Translations under genes and position numbers: made by a program
Notes under the pieces: model-generated
Database searches by the model: none
The model's input: the letters and a program-made list of their open reading frames with translations, nothing else
What the model was told of the DNA's origin: nothing
Assembly: GCF_030035605.1 (NCBI RefSeq)
Contig: NZ_CP106736.1
Coordinates: forward strand, 3,469,001 to 3,533,000
Direction: 5' to 3'
From: Silvimonas soli
Lineage (GTDB): Bacteria > Pseudomonadota > Gammaproteobacteria > Burkholderiales > Chitinibacteraceae
DNA: 64,000 bases
Shown: piece by piece, positions 41,916 to 49,722 of the stretch
Layout of the letters: every line of letters starts with the position of its first letter
Position numbering within the stretch: position 1 is the stretch's first letter

Positions 41916-42776
41916 TTATGCGGCGCTAACCATGGCGCTGGCGCCATTAAGCGCCACATTGACCCGCTGCCCCACATGCAGGGCTGCAGCTTCTGCATGA
42001 TTGACCAGAGTGGTTAACGTTTCCTGGCCAATGGCGATGACCACACGTGCCTGCACGCCAGCGGGTTCAACCAGCAATACCTGACCGGCCAGCGCATAGC
42101 GCCCCAGAGTATTGGTATTGAGCAGTACCTCGCGCGGCGTGCCGTAACGAGTGGGCGCGTCGGGTTGCAAATACGCTACCTGACTAGCCAGTCTAAACAC
42201 TTCGCCCGGATCATGGCTGACCAGCACTGTGGTGAGTTGCGTTTCGCTCAGGATATCGGCCAGCGCCTGTTGCAAGTTGCTGCGCAAACTGCCATCCAGC
42301 GCTGATAGTGCTTCATCAAGCAACAGCAGCTGCGGCTCGCTGGCCAGCGCCCGGGCCAGGGCGACGCGCTGCAATTGCCCACCCGACAGTTCTCGCGGGT
42401 AACGGCGGCCGTACTCGGTCATGCCGGTTAACTCAAGCCAGTGACCGCGGCGCGTGGCGTCGGGTTTGGGTTGGGCAAAGGCCAGATTGCCATCCACCGT
42501 CATGTTGGGGAACAACGCGAAATCCTGAAAGACAAAACCCACGCGACGCGAACGGGTTGGCGTCTGTTCATGACTGGTCGCATCAAACCAGGTTTGCCCA
42601 TTAAAACGGACCATGCCTGATTCCGGTTGCGCCAAGCCCGCCAGTATCCGCAGTAGCGTGGTTTTACCAACGCCAGATGGGCCGTACAGCGCCAGGCAAC
42701 CGCCTTGCGGAACATCCACCTGCATGGTCAGCGCTCGTCCAGGTAGCGCCAGCGTGACGTCCATAAACAGACTCAT
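41916..42776 (-). CDS. modC: Molybdate ABC transporter ATP-binding protein
   Basis: 286 residues: Walker A GPSGVGKTT (about 32-40), Q-loop FQDFALFPNMTV, signature LSGGQLQRVALARAL, Walker B LLLLDEALSALD, His-loop VLVSHD, and a single C-terminal TOBE/Mop domain (about 215-286, LVEPAGVQARVVIAIG). Shorter than E. coli ModC (352), which has a longer C-terminus. The ATG overlaps the modB stop (ATGA). Confidence 0.92.
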   Translation of the reverse strand: MSLFMDVTLALPGRALTMQVDVPQGGCLALYGPSGVGKTTLLRILAGLAQPESGMVRFNGQTWFDATSHEQTPTRSRRVGFVFQDFALFPNMTVDGNLAFAQPKPDATRRGHWLELTGMTEYGRRYPRELSGGQLQRVALARALASEPQLLLLDEALSALDGSLRSNLQQALADILSETQLTTVLVSHDPGEVFRLASQVAYLQPDAPTRYGTPREVLLNTNTLGRYALAGQVLLVEPAGVQARVVIAIGQETLTTLVNHAEAAALHVGQRVNVALNGASAMVSAA

Positions 42777-43441
42777 GCGCGCCGCCTTTGTACCCGTTGC
42801 AGCGCCAGCAATACCAGGAACGAGAACACCACCAGAATCGCCGCATAGGTATGCGCGGCCGGGTAGTTGAGGGCTTCCATTTCCTGGTACAAAGCAATTG
42901 AGGCCACGCGAGTTTGATCCGGGATATTGCCGCCCAGCATCAGTACGACACCAAACTCGCCTACCGTATGGGCGAACGCCAGAATGGCCCCGGCAAATAC
43001 GCCGTGTCGGGCGTGCGGCAACCAGACTCGCCAGAGAATGGTGGGTTCATGCTTGCCCAGGGTACGCGCAGCATCCAGCAAGTTGACCGGCGTCTGGCGT
43101 AATGCCGCGAGTAGGGGTTGCACCATGAATGGCAAACTGAATAGTACGGACCCCAGCACCAGCCCGTTAAAGCTGAAAACGAGGCGCAGCGACAAAGTGC
43201 GTTCCAGCCAGCCGCCCAGCCAGGAGGCCGGGCTGAAGGTAATCAGCAAATAAAAACCCAGCGCGGTGGGAGGCAATACCAGCGGCAGGCTGATGAGGAC
43301 TTCTACCAGTGACCGAGCCCGGCCATGCCCGCGAGCCAGCCAGGCGCACAGCGGTACCGCCAGCACCAGCAAAATACCGGTGGTGAGCGTGGCTAGTTTG
43401 AGCGTGAGCAGCAGCGGTTGCGGGTCAACGGTGTTCAGCAC
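42773..43441 (-). CDS. modB: Molybdate ABC transporter permease
   Basis: 222-residue inner-membrane permease with five or six helices and the EAA loop ARTLGKHEPTILWRVWLPHARHGVFAGAIL, typical of ModB. It partners ModC and receives molybdate from ModA. Overlaps the di-Mop gene by 7 bases upstream and modC by 4 bases downstream. Confidence 0.94.
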   Translation of the reverse strand: MLNTVDPQPLLLTLKLATLTTGILLVLAVPLCAWLARGHGRARSLVEVLISLPLVLPPTALGFYLLITFSPASWLGGWLERTLSLRLVFSFNGLVLGSVLFSLPFMVQPLLAALRQTPVNLLDAARTLGKHEPTILWRVWLPHARHGVFAGAILAFAHTVGEFGVVLMLGGNIPDQTRVASIALYQEMEALNYPAAHTYAAILVVFSFLVLLALQRVQRRRA

Positions 43442-43824
43442 TCAATACCCATTTCGTTGGCTTTGACCAGCCATTCCACTTGCGCGTCTACGTGCAAAGC
43501 CATGCGTTCTGCCGAGCCGGTGGTAATGACCGCATAAACCGGGACACCCGCGAAATCCATCTCGACTCGCGTGAGCAATTTGCCGCTTTCCAGGTTGCTG
43601 ATCCGGGCGGGAACACGATTGCGCAGGCTGATCTGCCCGCCCAGATTGCGGGCGATGGCGACTTCGGTTTCTTTGAATACCAGCGTGATGGCGGCGCCCG
43701 GAGATAGATCAGGTTGATCGCCCACCAGCATTGCCGAAAACGAATGACCACTGGCCTGGGCATCAATCAGCGTCACGCCATTCTCATGCTCCAGTTGTAC
43801 GAGTATGGCTGGAATGCGATTCAT
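43435..43824 (-). CDS. TOBE (di-Mop) molybdate-binding protein inside mod operon
   Basis: 129 residues made of two Mop-like repeats: about 1-65 (AILVQLEHENGVTLIDA ... LVFKETEVAIARNLG) and 66-129 (ISLRNRVPARISNLESGKLLTRVEMDFAGVPVYAVITTGSAERM), the second carrying the classical SxRNxxxxxI motif. Stand-alone di-Mop proteins store or buffer molybdate or tungstate in the cytoplasm. It overlaps modA by 4 bases and modB by 7, so it is translationally embedded in the operon. Regulation by molybdate rather than storage cannot be excluded. Confidence 0.8.
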   Translation of the reverse strand: MNRIPAILVQLEHENGVTLIDAQASGHSFSAMLVGDQPDLSPGAAITLVFKETEVAIARNLGGQISLRNRVPARISNLESGKLLTRVEMDFAGVPVYAVITTGSAERMALHVDAQVEWLVKANEMGIEC

Positions 43825-44612
43825 GGTGCACGGTATCCATTTTGTTCAAAGATGGTTTTGGCGGCAGGGGAAGAGATAAAGCGGTAAAACGCTTGAGCCG
43901 CAGCCAGGTCATGGTCTTTGGCGTATTTGAGCAAGGCAGCACCTTGCTCGATTGGCGAATACGCTGTGGCTGGGACATCAACCCAGTGGCCTTTGCCGCG
44001 GGCTTCGGGTGAAAGCACCAGCGATTTGGCGGTAAAGCCGAAGTCTGCTGCTCCGGTGGTAATGAATTGCGTGGCTTGCGAAATATTGTCGCCGTACACC
44101 AGCTTGGGCTTGGCGGCATCGGCCAGCTTGAAGGTGGTCAGGGCATGGATGGCTTCTCGGCCATAGGGGGCGGTTTGCGGATTGGCCACGGCGATATGGC
44201 TGACTGACGGGTCGTTGACCAGCTTTTGCCAGCCTTCAATTTTCAGATCACGCGTGGTCCAGACCACCAATGAGCCCAAAGCATAAGGTTTGGGTGCTTC
44301 CAGTGTTTGCCCGGCATCCTGCAGCTTTTGCGGGAAATCCATATCCGCAGACATGAACACCTGAAAAGGCGCGCCTTGGGTAATCTGGGTATAGAACTTG
44401 CCCGAAGCGCCGAAAGAAGGTTTGACTTCAATCCCGGTGGTTTTGGTGAAGCTGCTGGCAAGCTCGGTAAAGACGTATTGCAAATTTGCTGCGACGGCGA
44501 CGTTTAAAGTTTCAGCATGAACTGCTGCCGAAACAAACATCAATCCGCCAAGGATGGCGGTTTGCAGCGAAGCGAAAGAAACGCGGGAGGGAAGCAAACG
44601 GGGCCTGAGCAT
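43821..44612 (-). CDS. modA: Molybdate-binding periplasmic protein
   Basis: 263 residues with a signal peptide ending VSAAVHA and the ModA fold: LNVAVAANLQYVFTELASSFTKTTGIEVKPSFGASGKFYTQI, then SADMDFPQKL and the C-terminal half with GAADFGFTAKSLV. Captures molybdate for ModBC. I start at the ATG at 44612, with GGAG six bases upstream; the TTG at 44615 is an in-frame alternative. First gene of modA-diMop-modB-modC. Confidence 0.94.
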   Translation of the reverse strand: MLRPRLLPSRVSFASLQTAILGGLMFVSAAVHAETLNVAVAANLQYVFTELASSFTKTTGIEVKPSFGASGKFYTQITQGAPFQVFMSADMDFPQKLQDAGQTLEAPKPYALGSLVVWTTRDLKIEGWQKLVNDPSVSHIAVANPQTAPYGREAIHALTTFKLADAAKPKLVYGDNISQATQFITTGAADFGFTAKSLVLSPEARGKGHWVDVPATAYSPIEQGAALLKYAKDHDLAAAQAFYRFISSPAAKTIFEQNGYRAP

Positions 44613-44717
44613 CAACTACTCCATGTTGTCTGGATTATCGCAATCGCCACCAGTATAACGAGGCAATTTGACAATACCATAGGCCAACAGGAGTAGCCGT
44701 GCCCGGCGCCGTGCGCT

Positions 44718-44990
44718 TTAGCGGCGGCGGAATTGTGGGCGGTTGCCGCCAGGACTAGTAGGTGCGCGCTCGTCTTTGTGACGGAAGCTCACGCGGCCCT
44801 TGGTCAGGTCATACGGAGACATTTCAACAGTCACGCGATCACCTTCCAGTACACGGATACGATTCTTTTGCATCTTGCCCGATGCATAGGCGATCACTTC
44901 AACACCATTGGTCAGAACCACTTTAAAACGCGATTCCGGAAATACTTCTGCGACAGTACCTTCCATTTCAATAAGATCTTCTTTAGCCAT
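44718..44990 (-). CDS. infA: Translation initiation factor IF-1 (long form)
   Basis: 90 residues with the S1-like OB fold: MAKEDLIEMEGTVAEVFPESRFKVVLTNGVEVIAYASGKMQKNRIRVLEGDRVTVEMSPYDL. It binds the A site of the 30S subunit during initiation. The core is the standard IF-1 of 72 residues; the extra C-terminal tail (DERAPTSPGGNRPQFRRR) is the long betaproteobacterial form, of which many genomes carry one beside a 72-residue copy. GGAG lies ahead of the ATG at 44990; the frame to 45056 is not supported. Confidence 0.93.
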   Translation of the reverse strand: MAKEDLIEMEGTVAEVFPESRFKVVLTNGVEVIAYASGKMQKNRIRVLEGDRVTVEMSPYDLTKGRVSFRHKDERAPTSPGGNRPQFRRR

Positions 44991-45306
44991 TGTTGCTCCA
45001 GTTAGGGGTAAACCAAAAACCAGTGCCGCAAGACGCAGCCCATCTGAACGGGCCACGCGCGCACGCCGGTTTTGCTAGTGTTTTGGTGCTTCTGGCCACC
45101 CGAAACTGCCCAATCTGCTTGGGGTAATACGAGCGGCAAAAATGGATTGATGCCGGATTTCGACATTAAGCGTTGATAATTATACGCCTTTTTGCAGTTT
45201 TGCTCCTGACCGGTTGACGGTAAATGCTGATTGGGCATTTGACCCGCTGCGTGCCGCGATCAAAAATGCTTGACCTGGAGCGCACTCTAACTTGCAGGAT
45301 GGATTC
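44991..45306. other. Divergent intergenic region, infA / merR
   Basis: 316 bases. Apart from the MerR-type promoter at 45270-45300 I see no RNA gene or repeat. Confidence 0.4.
45270..45300 (+). promoter_or_regulatory. MerR-type promoter with long spacer
   Basis: TTGACC (45270-45275) is followed by a 19-base spacer holding TGGAGCGCACTCTAACT, an imperfect dyad, and then CAGGAT as weak -10. Long spacers of 19-20 bp with a central dyad are characteristic of MerR-controlled promoters. Transcription would start about at the ATG of the regulator. Confidence 0.55.
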
Positions 45307-45789
45307 ATGGAACCGTTTCTTCAGATCGAACAGATGTCCCAACGTACCGGCTTGTCGGCCCACACCCTGCGCTATTACGAGCGCATCGGGCTGATCGAAC
45401 CGGTACACCGTGCCCCGGGCGGGCAACGGCTGTATACGGAAACTGATCTGCGCTGGATCGAGTTCCTGCTGCGTTTGCGCAATACCGGCATGCCGATCCG
45501 GCAAATGCTGGCTTATGCCGCGCTACGCAGCCAGGGGGATGACACGCTGGTTGAGCGCCGCCATCTGCTGCAAAGCCATTTGGGTGAGATCGAAACCCAA
45601 CTGCTTGAATTGCAGCAAACCGCAGATTATTTGCGGGAAAAGATTGCGATTTATCACCAGCAGGAATCCCGGCATGCCATATCTGCACAGGGAAACAGCC
45701 ATGAACACCACCAAGCAACAAGCAGCGAACAACGAAACTCAGACACCCTCTCGCTACCAGCGCGGCCTGGAACGGCTGAGCGAAATTGA
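45307..45789 (+). CDS. MerR-family transcriptional regulator
   Basis: 160 residues: MerR helix-turn-helix and wings at about 5-72 (IEQMSQRTGLSAHTLRYYERIGLIEPVHRAPGGQRLYTETDLRWIEFL), then a long helix for dimerisation (about 80-123) and a Gln/Ser-rich tail. No cysteine cluster, so not a metal or redox sensor of the classical type; it resembles the aldehyde/electrophile branch with methionine-poor tails. I use ATG 45307; the TTG at 45292 lies inside the promoter. Its last 89 bases overlap the next gene. Confidence 0.88.
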   Translation: MEPFLQIEQMSQRTGLSAHTLRYYERIGLIEPVHRAPGGQRLYTETDLRWIEFLLRLRNTGMPIRQMLAYAALRSQGDDTLVERRHLLQSHLGEIETQLLELQQTADYLREKIAIYHQQESRHAISAQGNSHEHHQATSSEQRNSDTLSLPARPGTAERN

Positions 45790-46117
45790 TGGTCGTGCTG
45801 GTGAACAAGTAGTCCAGCGTCTGGCGGCCATTGCGCCGGATTTTGCGAAGTATCTGGTTGAGTATCCGTTTGGCGATATCTACAACCGGCCTGGTTTGTC
45901 GCTGCGGGATCGCGAAATCGCCGTGGTCGCCGCGTTGACCGTATTGGGTTATGCCACGCCGCAATTGAAAGTGCACGTGAATGCGGCGCTGAACGTGGGC
46001 GTGACGCGGGAAGAGGTCACCGAGATTTTGATGATGATGTCGGTGTACGCGGGGTTTCCGGCGGCATTGAATGGCTTGTTTGCGGCGCAGGAGGTGTTTG
46101 AGGAACGCGGGGTTTGA
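45701..46117 (+). CDS. Carboxymuconolactone decarboxylase family protein
   Basis: 138 residues: GLSLRDREIAVVAALTVLGYATPQLKVHVNAALNVGVTREEVTEILMMMSVYAGFPAALNGL, the CMD fold. The AhpD CxxC site is absent, so it is of the decarboxylase-like rather than peroxidase type; the substrate is unknown. GGGA lies before ATG 45701. The first 89 bases overlap the MerR gene in another frame, a sign of tight coupling. The open frame upstream to 45410 merely shadows MerR. Confidence 0.87.
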   Translation: MNTTKQQAANNETQTPSRYQRGLERLSEIDGRAGEQVVQRLAAIAPDFAKYLVEYPFGDIYNRPGLSLRDREIAVVAALTVLGYATPQLKVHVNAALNVGVTREEVTEILMMMSVYAGFPAALNGLFAAQEVFEERGV

Positions 46118-46207
46118 AGATGGTGTGCTGGCGATTTTGGTGTTAGACGATGTAGGGAGGGGGCGACCCGCCTTGCTGTTACGACTAGAGCCTTAAAAGC
46201 TTTTATG

Positions 46208-46350
46208 TTAGTGCCTGCGGCACGGTTGTGAAAAGCTTTTGATACCCCGCTGCCGCAAGGGGGCCCGAAGTCAAAAGCCAAAACGAACCGTTTGTTTGCC
46301 AAGGGTCTTTGCGCGCCTCCGTCGTCCCCTCGGTCGGCGGGGTTTGCTGC
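46208..46350. repeat. 240-base repeat, copy C left part (hairpin deleted)
   Basis: Contains GTGCCTGCGGCACGG, a shortened middle, CCCGCTGCCGCAAGGGGG and CCGAAGTCAAAAGCC in the same direction as copies A and B. The long hairpin and the CCCGGT dyad between them are missing here. Confidence 0.7.
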
Positions 46351-46489
46351 GTGGGATGTCGGTGATGGCAGTAGAAGCAACAGCCGTTATTACATCGTCA
46401 TTCCCGCGCGGGTCGTTGGCAGACGAGATAGGAACCAACAGTGACGGCTCGCCAACAGACGGTGTGCTTTTCAAATTCCCTGACGCCAC

Positions 46490-46660
46490 TGCCGAGGGAG
46501 TGGAGGGAGACCTTGGGCTCCCGACCGACCGAGGGAACCCCGGAGGGGCATCAGCGTGGGGTCGCCTTTCTTTTGGTTACTTTTCTTTGGCGAAGCAAAG
46601 AAAAGTAACGTGCTCCCCGGCACCCCGGGGTATCAAATGCCTTTAGCCGTGCCGGTAGGC
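46490..46660. repeat. 240-base repeat, copy C right part (inverted)
   Basis: The remaining blocks occur in reverse orientation: GTCGCCTTTCTTTTGG, the hairpin 46576-46609 with arms GTTACTTTTCTTTG and exact complement, CCCCGGCACCCCGGGG and TATCAAATGCC, GCCGTGCCGGTAGGC. Together the two parts fill most of a 607-base gap. Confidence 0.7.
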
Positions 46661-46724
46661 ATAAACAATAACTTGTAGTCGGGATGACAGGAAACGGACT
46701 CGGGCTCAACTCCAAACAGCGTCA

Positions 46725-47570
46725 TCAATTCTCATGCGCTTCCAGCGTAAATCGCGCCCCGGCATCCAGCCCCAACTTGTCCACCAACAGCGGCATGATC
46801 TCTGCCAAGGTGGCGCGCAAAGTCCACGGCGGGTTGAGAATGAACATACCGCTGCCATACATGCCAAACCCGTCGGCAGATGGCGATTGCACGCTCAGCG
46901 CCACATGCAGCCAGCTTTTCACTGGCAGCGTTTTCAGTTTGGCGGGTAGGGTACGGCTTTCTTCGCGTTGTAATTGCGGATACCAGATGGCGTAGGTGCC
47001 AGTGGCAAAGCGCTTCAGACCTTCCTGCAAGCCATCGATCACATGGCGGTAATCGTTTTTGTCTTCATACGGTGGATCAATCAGCACAAGACCACGGCGG
47101 GATGCTGGCGGCAGAGCCGCTTTGATGCCGGTGAACCCATCGCCCGCGTCAATTTGCACCTGACGGCCATAGTGTTCCATGGCCTGCACCAGCAGTTTGC
47201 TGTCGCTTGAATGCAGTTCGAACAACCGCGCTTTGTCATGCTCGCGCAGCACTTCCAGCGCGCAAGCGGGCGAGCCGGGGTACAGCTTGAGCTTGCCATC
47301 CGGATTGAAGGCGCGGATCACCTTGATGTAATCGGCCAGTGCCTCGGGCAGATTCTTTTCATCCCACAAGCGGGCGATGCCGCTTTCAAACTCGGCGTTT
47401 TTGGTGGCGTAACCTTCCACCAGCGAATAAATGCCCGCGCCGGCGTGGGTGTCCACGTAGGTGTATGGTTTGTCTTTCTGGTTCAGATAACGCAGCAGGG
47501 CGATCTGAACGGTGTGTTTAAGAACGTCGGCATGGTTGCCGGCGTGAAAGGCGTGGCGATAGCTGAGCAT
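46725..47570 (-). CDS. rlmJ: 23S rRNA (adenine2030-N6)-methyltransferase
   Basis: 281 residues (E. coli 280). Starts MLSYRHAFHAGNHADVLKH, a segment unique to RlmJ, with the S-adenosylmethionine-binding THAGAGIYSL (41-50) and catalytic motif IV DPPYED (165-170). Methylates A2030 of 23S rRNA during assembly. The open frame to 47591 adds seven unsupported residues. It is divergent from aroA across 117 bases. Confidence 0.95.
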   Translation of the reverse strand: MLSYRHAFHAGNHADVLKHTVQIALLRYLNQKDKPYTYVDTHAGAGIYSLVEGYATKNAEFESGIARLWDEKNLPEALADYIKVIRAFNPDGKLKLYPGSPACALEVLREHDKARLFELHSSDSKLLVQAMEHYGRQVQIDAGDGFTGIKAALPPASRRGLVLIDPPYEDKNDYRHVIDGLQEGLKRFATGTYAIWYPQLQREESRTLPAKLKTLPVKSWLHVALSVQSPSADGFGMYGSGMFILNPPWTLRATLAEIMPLLVDKLGLDAGARFTLEAHEN

Positions 47571-47687
47571 GGCGTGCGGCTCGAATGGCAATCGCCCATT
47601 GTACCGGATCGCGCCCAGGCGCCGCGTATGGCGTCATGCCAGTGTTATCATTGGTGCTTTCCCGAATCTACCCTGCGCGCTCCCATC

Positions 47688-49001
47688 ATGAAACCAGCAG
47701 AACATCTCGAATACCTCGACCTTGCCCCCATTGCCCGGGTGAATGGCACCGTGATCCTGCCCGGCTCCAAGAGCATTTCTAATCGCACACTATTGCTGGC
47801 GGCGCTGGCCAGTGGCCGCACCGAAGTCAAAGGCTTGCTGGCGAGTGACGATATCGAGCGCATGCTGGAGGCACTGACCTCGCTGGGCGTGAAGTGGATG
47901 CAAACCGCAGGCACGCGTGATTTTGTAGTGGAAGGCGTGGGCGGTGTGTTTCCAGTCAAAGACGCCGATTTGTTTCTGGGTAACGCCGGTACTGCGTTCC
48001 GGCCACTGACCGCCGCGCTGGCGCTGGCTGGTGGCACCTACAAGCTGCATGGCGTGCCTCGCATGCACGAGCGCCCGATTGGTGATCTGGTCGACGCATT
48101 GCGGGTGGTCGGTGCCGATGTGGAATATCTGGGTAACGACGGCTTTCCGCCGTTGCAGCTGCGCCCGGCCAGTATCACGGCAGGCCGTCGCGTGCCGGTG
48201 AAAGGCAATGTGTCCAGCCAGTTTCTAACGGCGCTGCTGATGGCGCTGCCGCTGACCGGTGAAGATGTCACGATTGAGGTGGTCGGCGAACTGATCTCCA
48301 AACCGTATATCGAAATTACGCTCAATCTGATGGCTAAATTTGGCGTGAAGGTCGAGCGCCGTGACTGGAGCGAGTTCTTTATCCCCGGCGGCCAGGTGTA
48401 TCAAAGCCCCGGCACAATTCATGTAGAAGGCGATGCCTCAAGTGCGTCGTACTTCCTTGCTGCTGGCGCCATTGGTGGTGGCGTGGTGCGTGTGGAAGGT
48501 GTGGGCAGCGAGAGCATTCAGGGTGACAAACGCTTTGCCGAAGTGCTGGAACTGATGGGCGCGCAAATTACCTGGGCTGCTAATCACATCGAAGCCGCAC
48601 CAGCCATTGGCGGCAAGCTCAAGGCACTGAATATCGACCTCAACCATATCCCCGATGCTGCCATGACCATCGCCGTGGCCGCTCTGTTTGCTGAAGGCAC
48701 CACTACCATTCGCAATATCGAAAGCTGGCGCGTGAAGGAAACCGACCGCCTGAGCGCGATGGCAACCGAATTGCGCAAGATTGGCGCGGCAGTGGAAGAG
48801 GGCCAGGACTATATCCGCGTGACCCCGCCTGCTATGTTTATCCCCAATGCCCAGATCGATACCTACGACGATCACCGCATGGCGATGTGCTTCTCGCTGG
48901 TAGCGCTCGGCGGCGTGCCGGTGCGCATCAACGATCCGAAATGTACCGCCAAGACCTTCCCGACCTACTTTGAAGAGCTGGCGCGGATTAACGCCCGCTG
49001 A
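47688..49001 (+). CDS. aroA: 3-phosphoshikimate 1-carboxyvinyltransferase (EPSP synthase)
   Basis: 437 residues, the sixth step of the shikimate pathway. Signatures: PGSKSISNRTLLLAALASG (about 25-43) and LFLGNAGTAFRPLTAAL near 95, plus RVKETDRLSAMATELRKIG and DTYDDHRMAMCFSL. NAGTAFRP matches the class I, glyphosate-sensitive form. I begin at ATG 47688; the open frame from 47211 is a shadow of rlmJ. Ends before a hairpin and lemA. Confidence 0.97.
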   Translation: MKPAEHLEYLDLAPIARVNGTVILPGSKSISNRTLLLAALASGRTEVKGLLASDDIERMLEALTSLGVKWMQTAGTRDFVVEGVGGVFPVKDADLFLGNAGTAFRPLTAALALAGGTYKLHGVPRMHERPIGDLVDALRVVGADVEYLGNDGFPPLQLRPASITAGRRVPVKGNVSSQFLTALLMALPLTGEDVTIEVVGELISKPYIEITLNLMAKFGVKVERRDWSEFFIPGGQVYQSPGTIHVEGDASSASYFLAAGAIGGGVVRVEGVGSESIQGDKRFAEVLELMGAQITWAANHIEAAPAIGGKLKALNIDLNHIPDAAMTIAVAALFAEGTTTIRNIESWRVKETDRLSAMATELRKIGAAVEEGQDYIRVTPPAMFIPNAQIDTYDDHRMAMCFSLVALGGVPVRINDPKCTAKTFPTYFEELARINAR

Positions 49002-49010
49002 GCGTCAAGC

Positions 49011-49035
49011 GGGCCAGGTTTGACTGACCTGGCCC
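49011..49035 (+). terminator. Hairpin between aroA and lemA
   Basis: GGGCCAGGT / ACCTGGCCC with a 7-base loop, ten bases after the aroA stop. No T tract, so partial termination or processing is possible. Confidence 0.55.
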
Positions 49036-49095
49036 GGTGAATTGTCTACGGTTGTGTATAGTTGTGACTCAATACACATTCTGGAGACAGCTTTC

Positions 49096-49722
49096 ATGTC
49101 TGCTTTTCTCAATATATCCCGCCTTTTACTTACGTGTGCTTTGCTGGCTTTTCTCACCGGCTGCGGTTACAACGCCATCCAGGTGAACGACGAGCAAGTC
49201 AAAGCCAACTGGTCTGAGGTGGTAAACCAGTATCAGCGCCGTGCTGATCTGGTGCCTAACCTGGTCAACACCGTGAAGGGCTATGCCAATCACGAAGAGA
49301 AAGTATTGACTGAGGTAACCGCCGCTCGCGCCAAAGTGGGCAGCATCCAGATGACTCCGGAAATGATCAACGACCCTAAAGCCATGGCCAGTTTTCAGGC
49401 AGCGCAGGGTGAGTTGTCTGGCGCGTTGTCGCGCTTGATGGTGGTGACCGAGAACTATCCGAATCTCAAAGCCGACGGCTTGTTCCAGAACTTGCAGGCG
49501 CAACTGGAAGGCACGGAAAACCGCGTGACGGTGGCACGCAATCGGTATATCAAGTCCGTCCAGGACTACAACGTATTGATCCGCCAGTTCCCCAATAACC
49601 TGACCGCCAAGATGTTCGGCTACGACGTGAAGCCCAACTTCACTGTTGATAACGAGAAGGCCATTTCGACTGCGCCGACGGTAGATTTCTCGCAGCCCAC
49701 ACCGCAACCTGCAGCCAAGTGA
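49096..49722 (+). CDS. lemA: LemA family lipoprotein
   Basis: 208 residues. Lipoprotein signal ending LTGC, then the LemA three-helix bundle: NDEQVKANWSEVVNQYQRRADLVPNLVNTVKGYANHEEKVLTEVTAARAKVG and NYPNLKADGLFQNLQAQLEGTENRVTVARNRY. GGAG precedes ATG 49096. LemA proteins commonly precede TPM-domain genes as here; the pair is of unclear but possibly membrane-protein quality-control function. Its TGA stop overlaps the GTG start of the next gene. Confidence 0.95.
   Translation: MSAFLNISRLLLTCALLAFLTGCGYNAIQVNDEQVKANWSEVVNQYQRRADLVPNLVNTVKGYANHEEKVLTEVTAARAKVGSIQMTPEMINDPKAMASFQAAQGELSGALSRLMVVTENYPNLKADGLFQNLQAQLEGTENRVTVARNRYIKSVQDYNVLIRQFPNNLTAKMFGYDVKPNFTVDNEKAISTAPTVDFSQPTPQPAAK

Noticed and set aside
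45410..45700. Upstream extension of the carboxymuconolactone decarboxylase
   Set aside because: It is a shadow of the MerR gene in another frame; the ATG at 45701 has its own ribosome binding site.
47211..47687. N-terminal extension of aroA
   Set aside because: The added region is the complement of rlmJ and of the promoter; the EPSP synthase fold starts at 47688.
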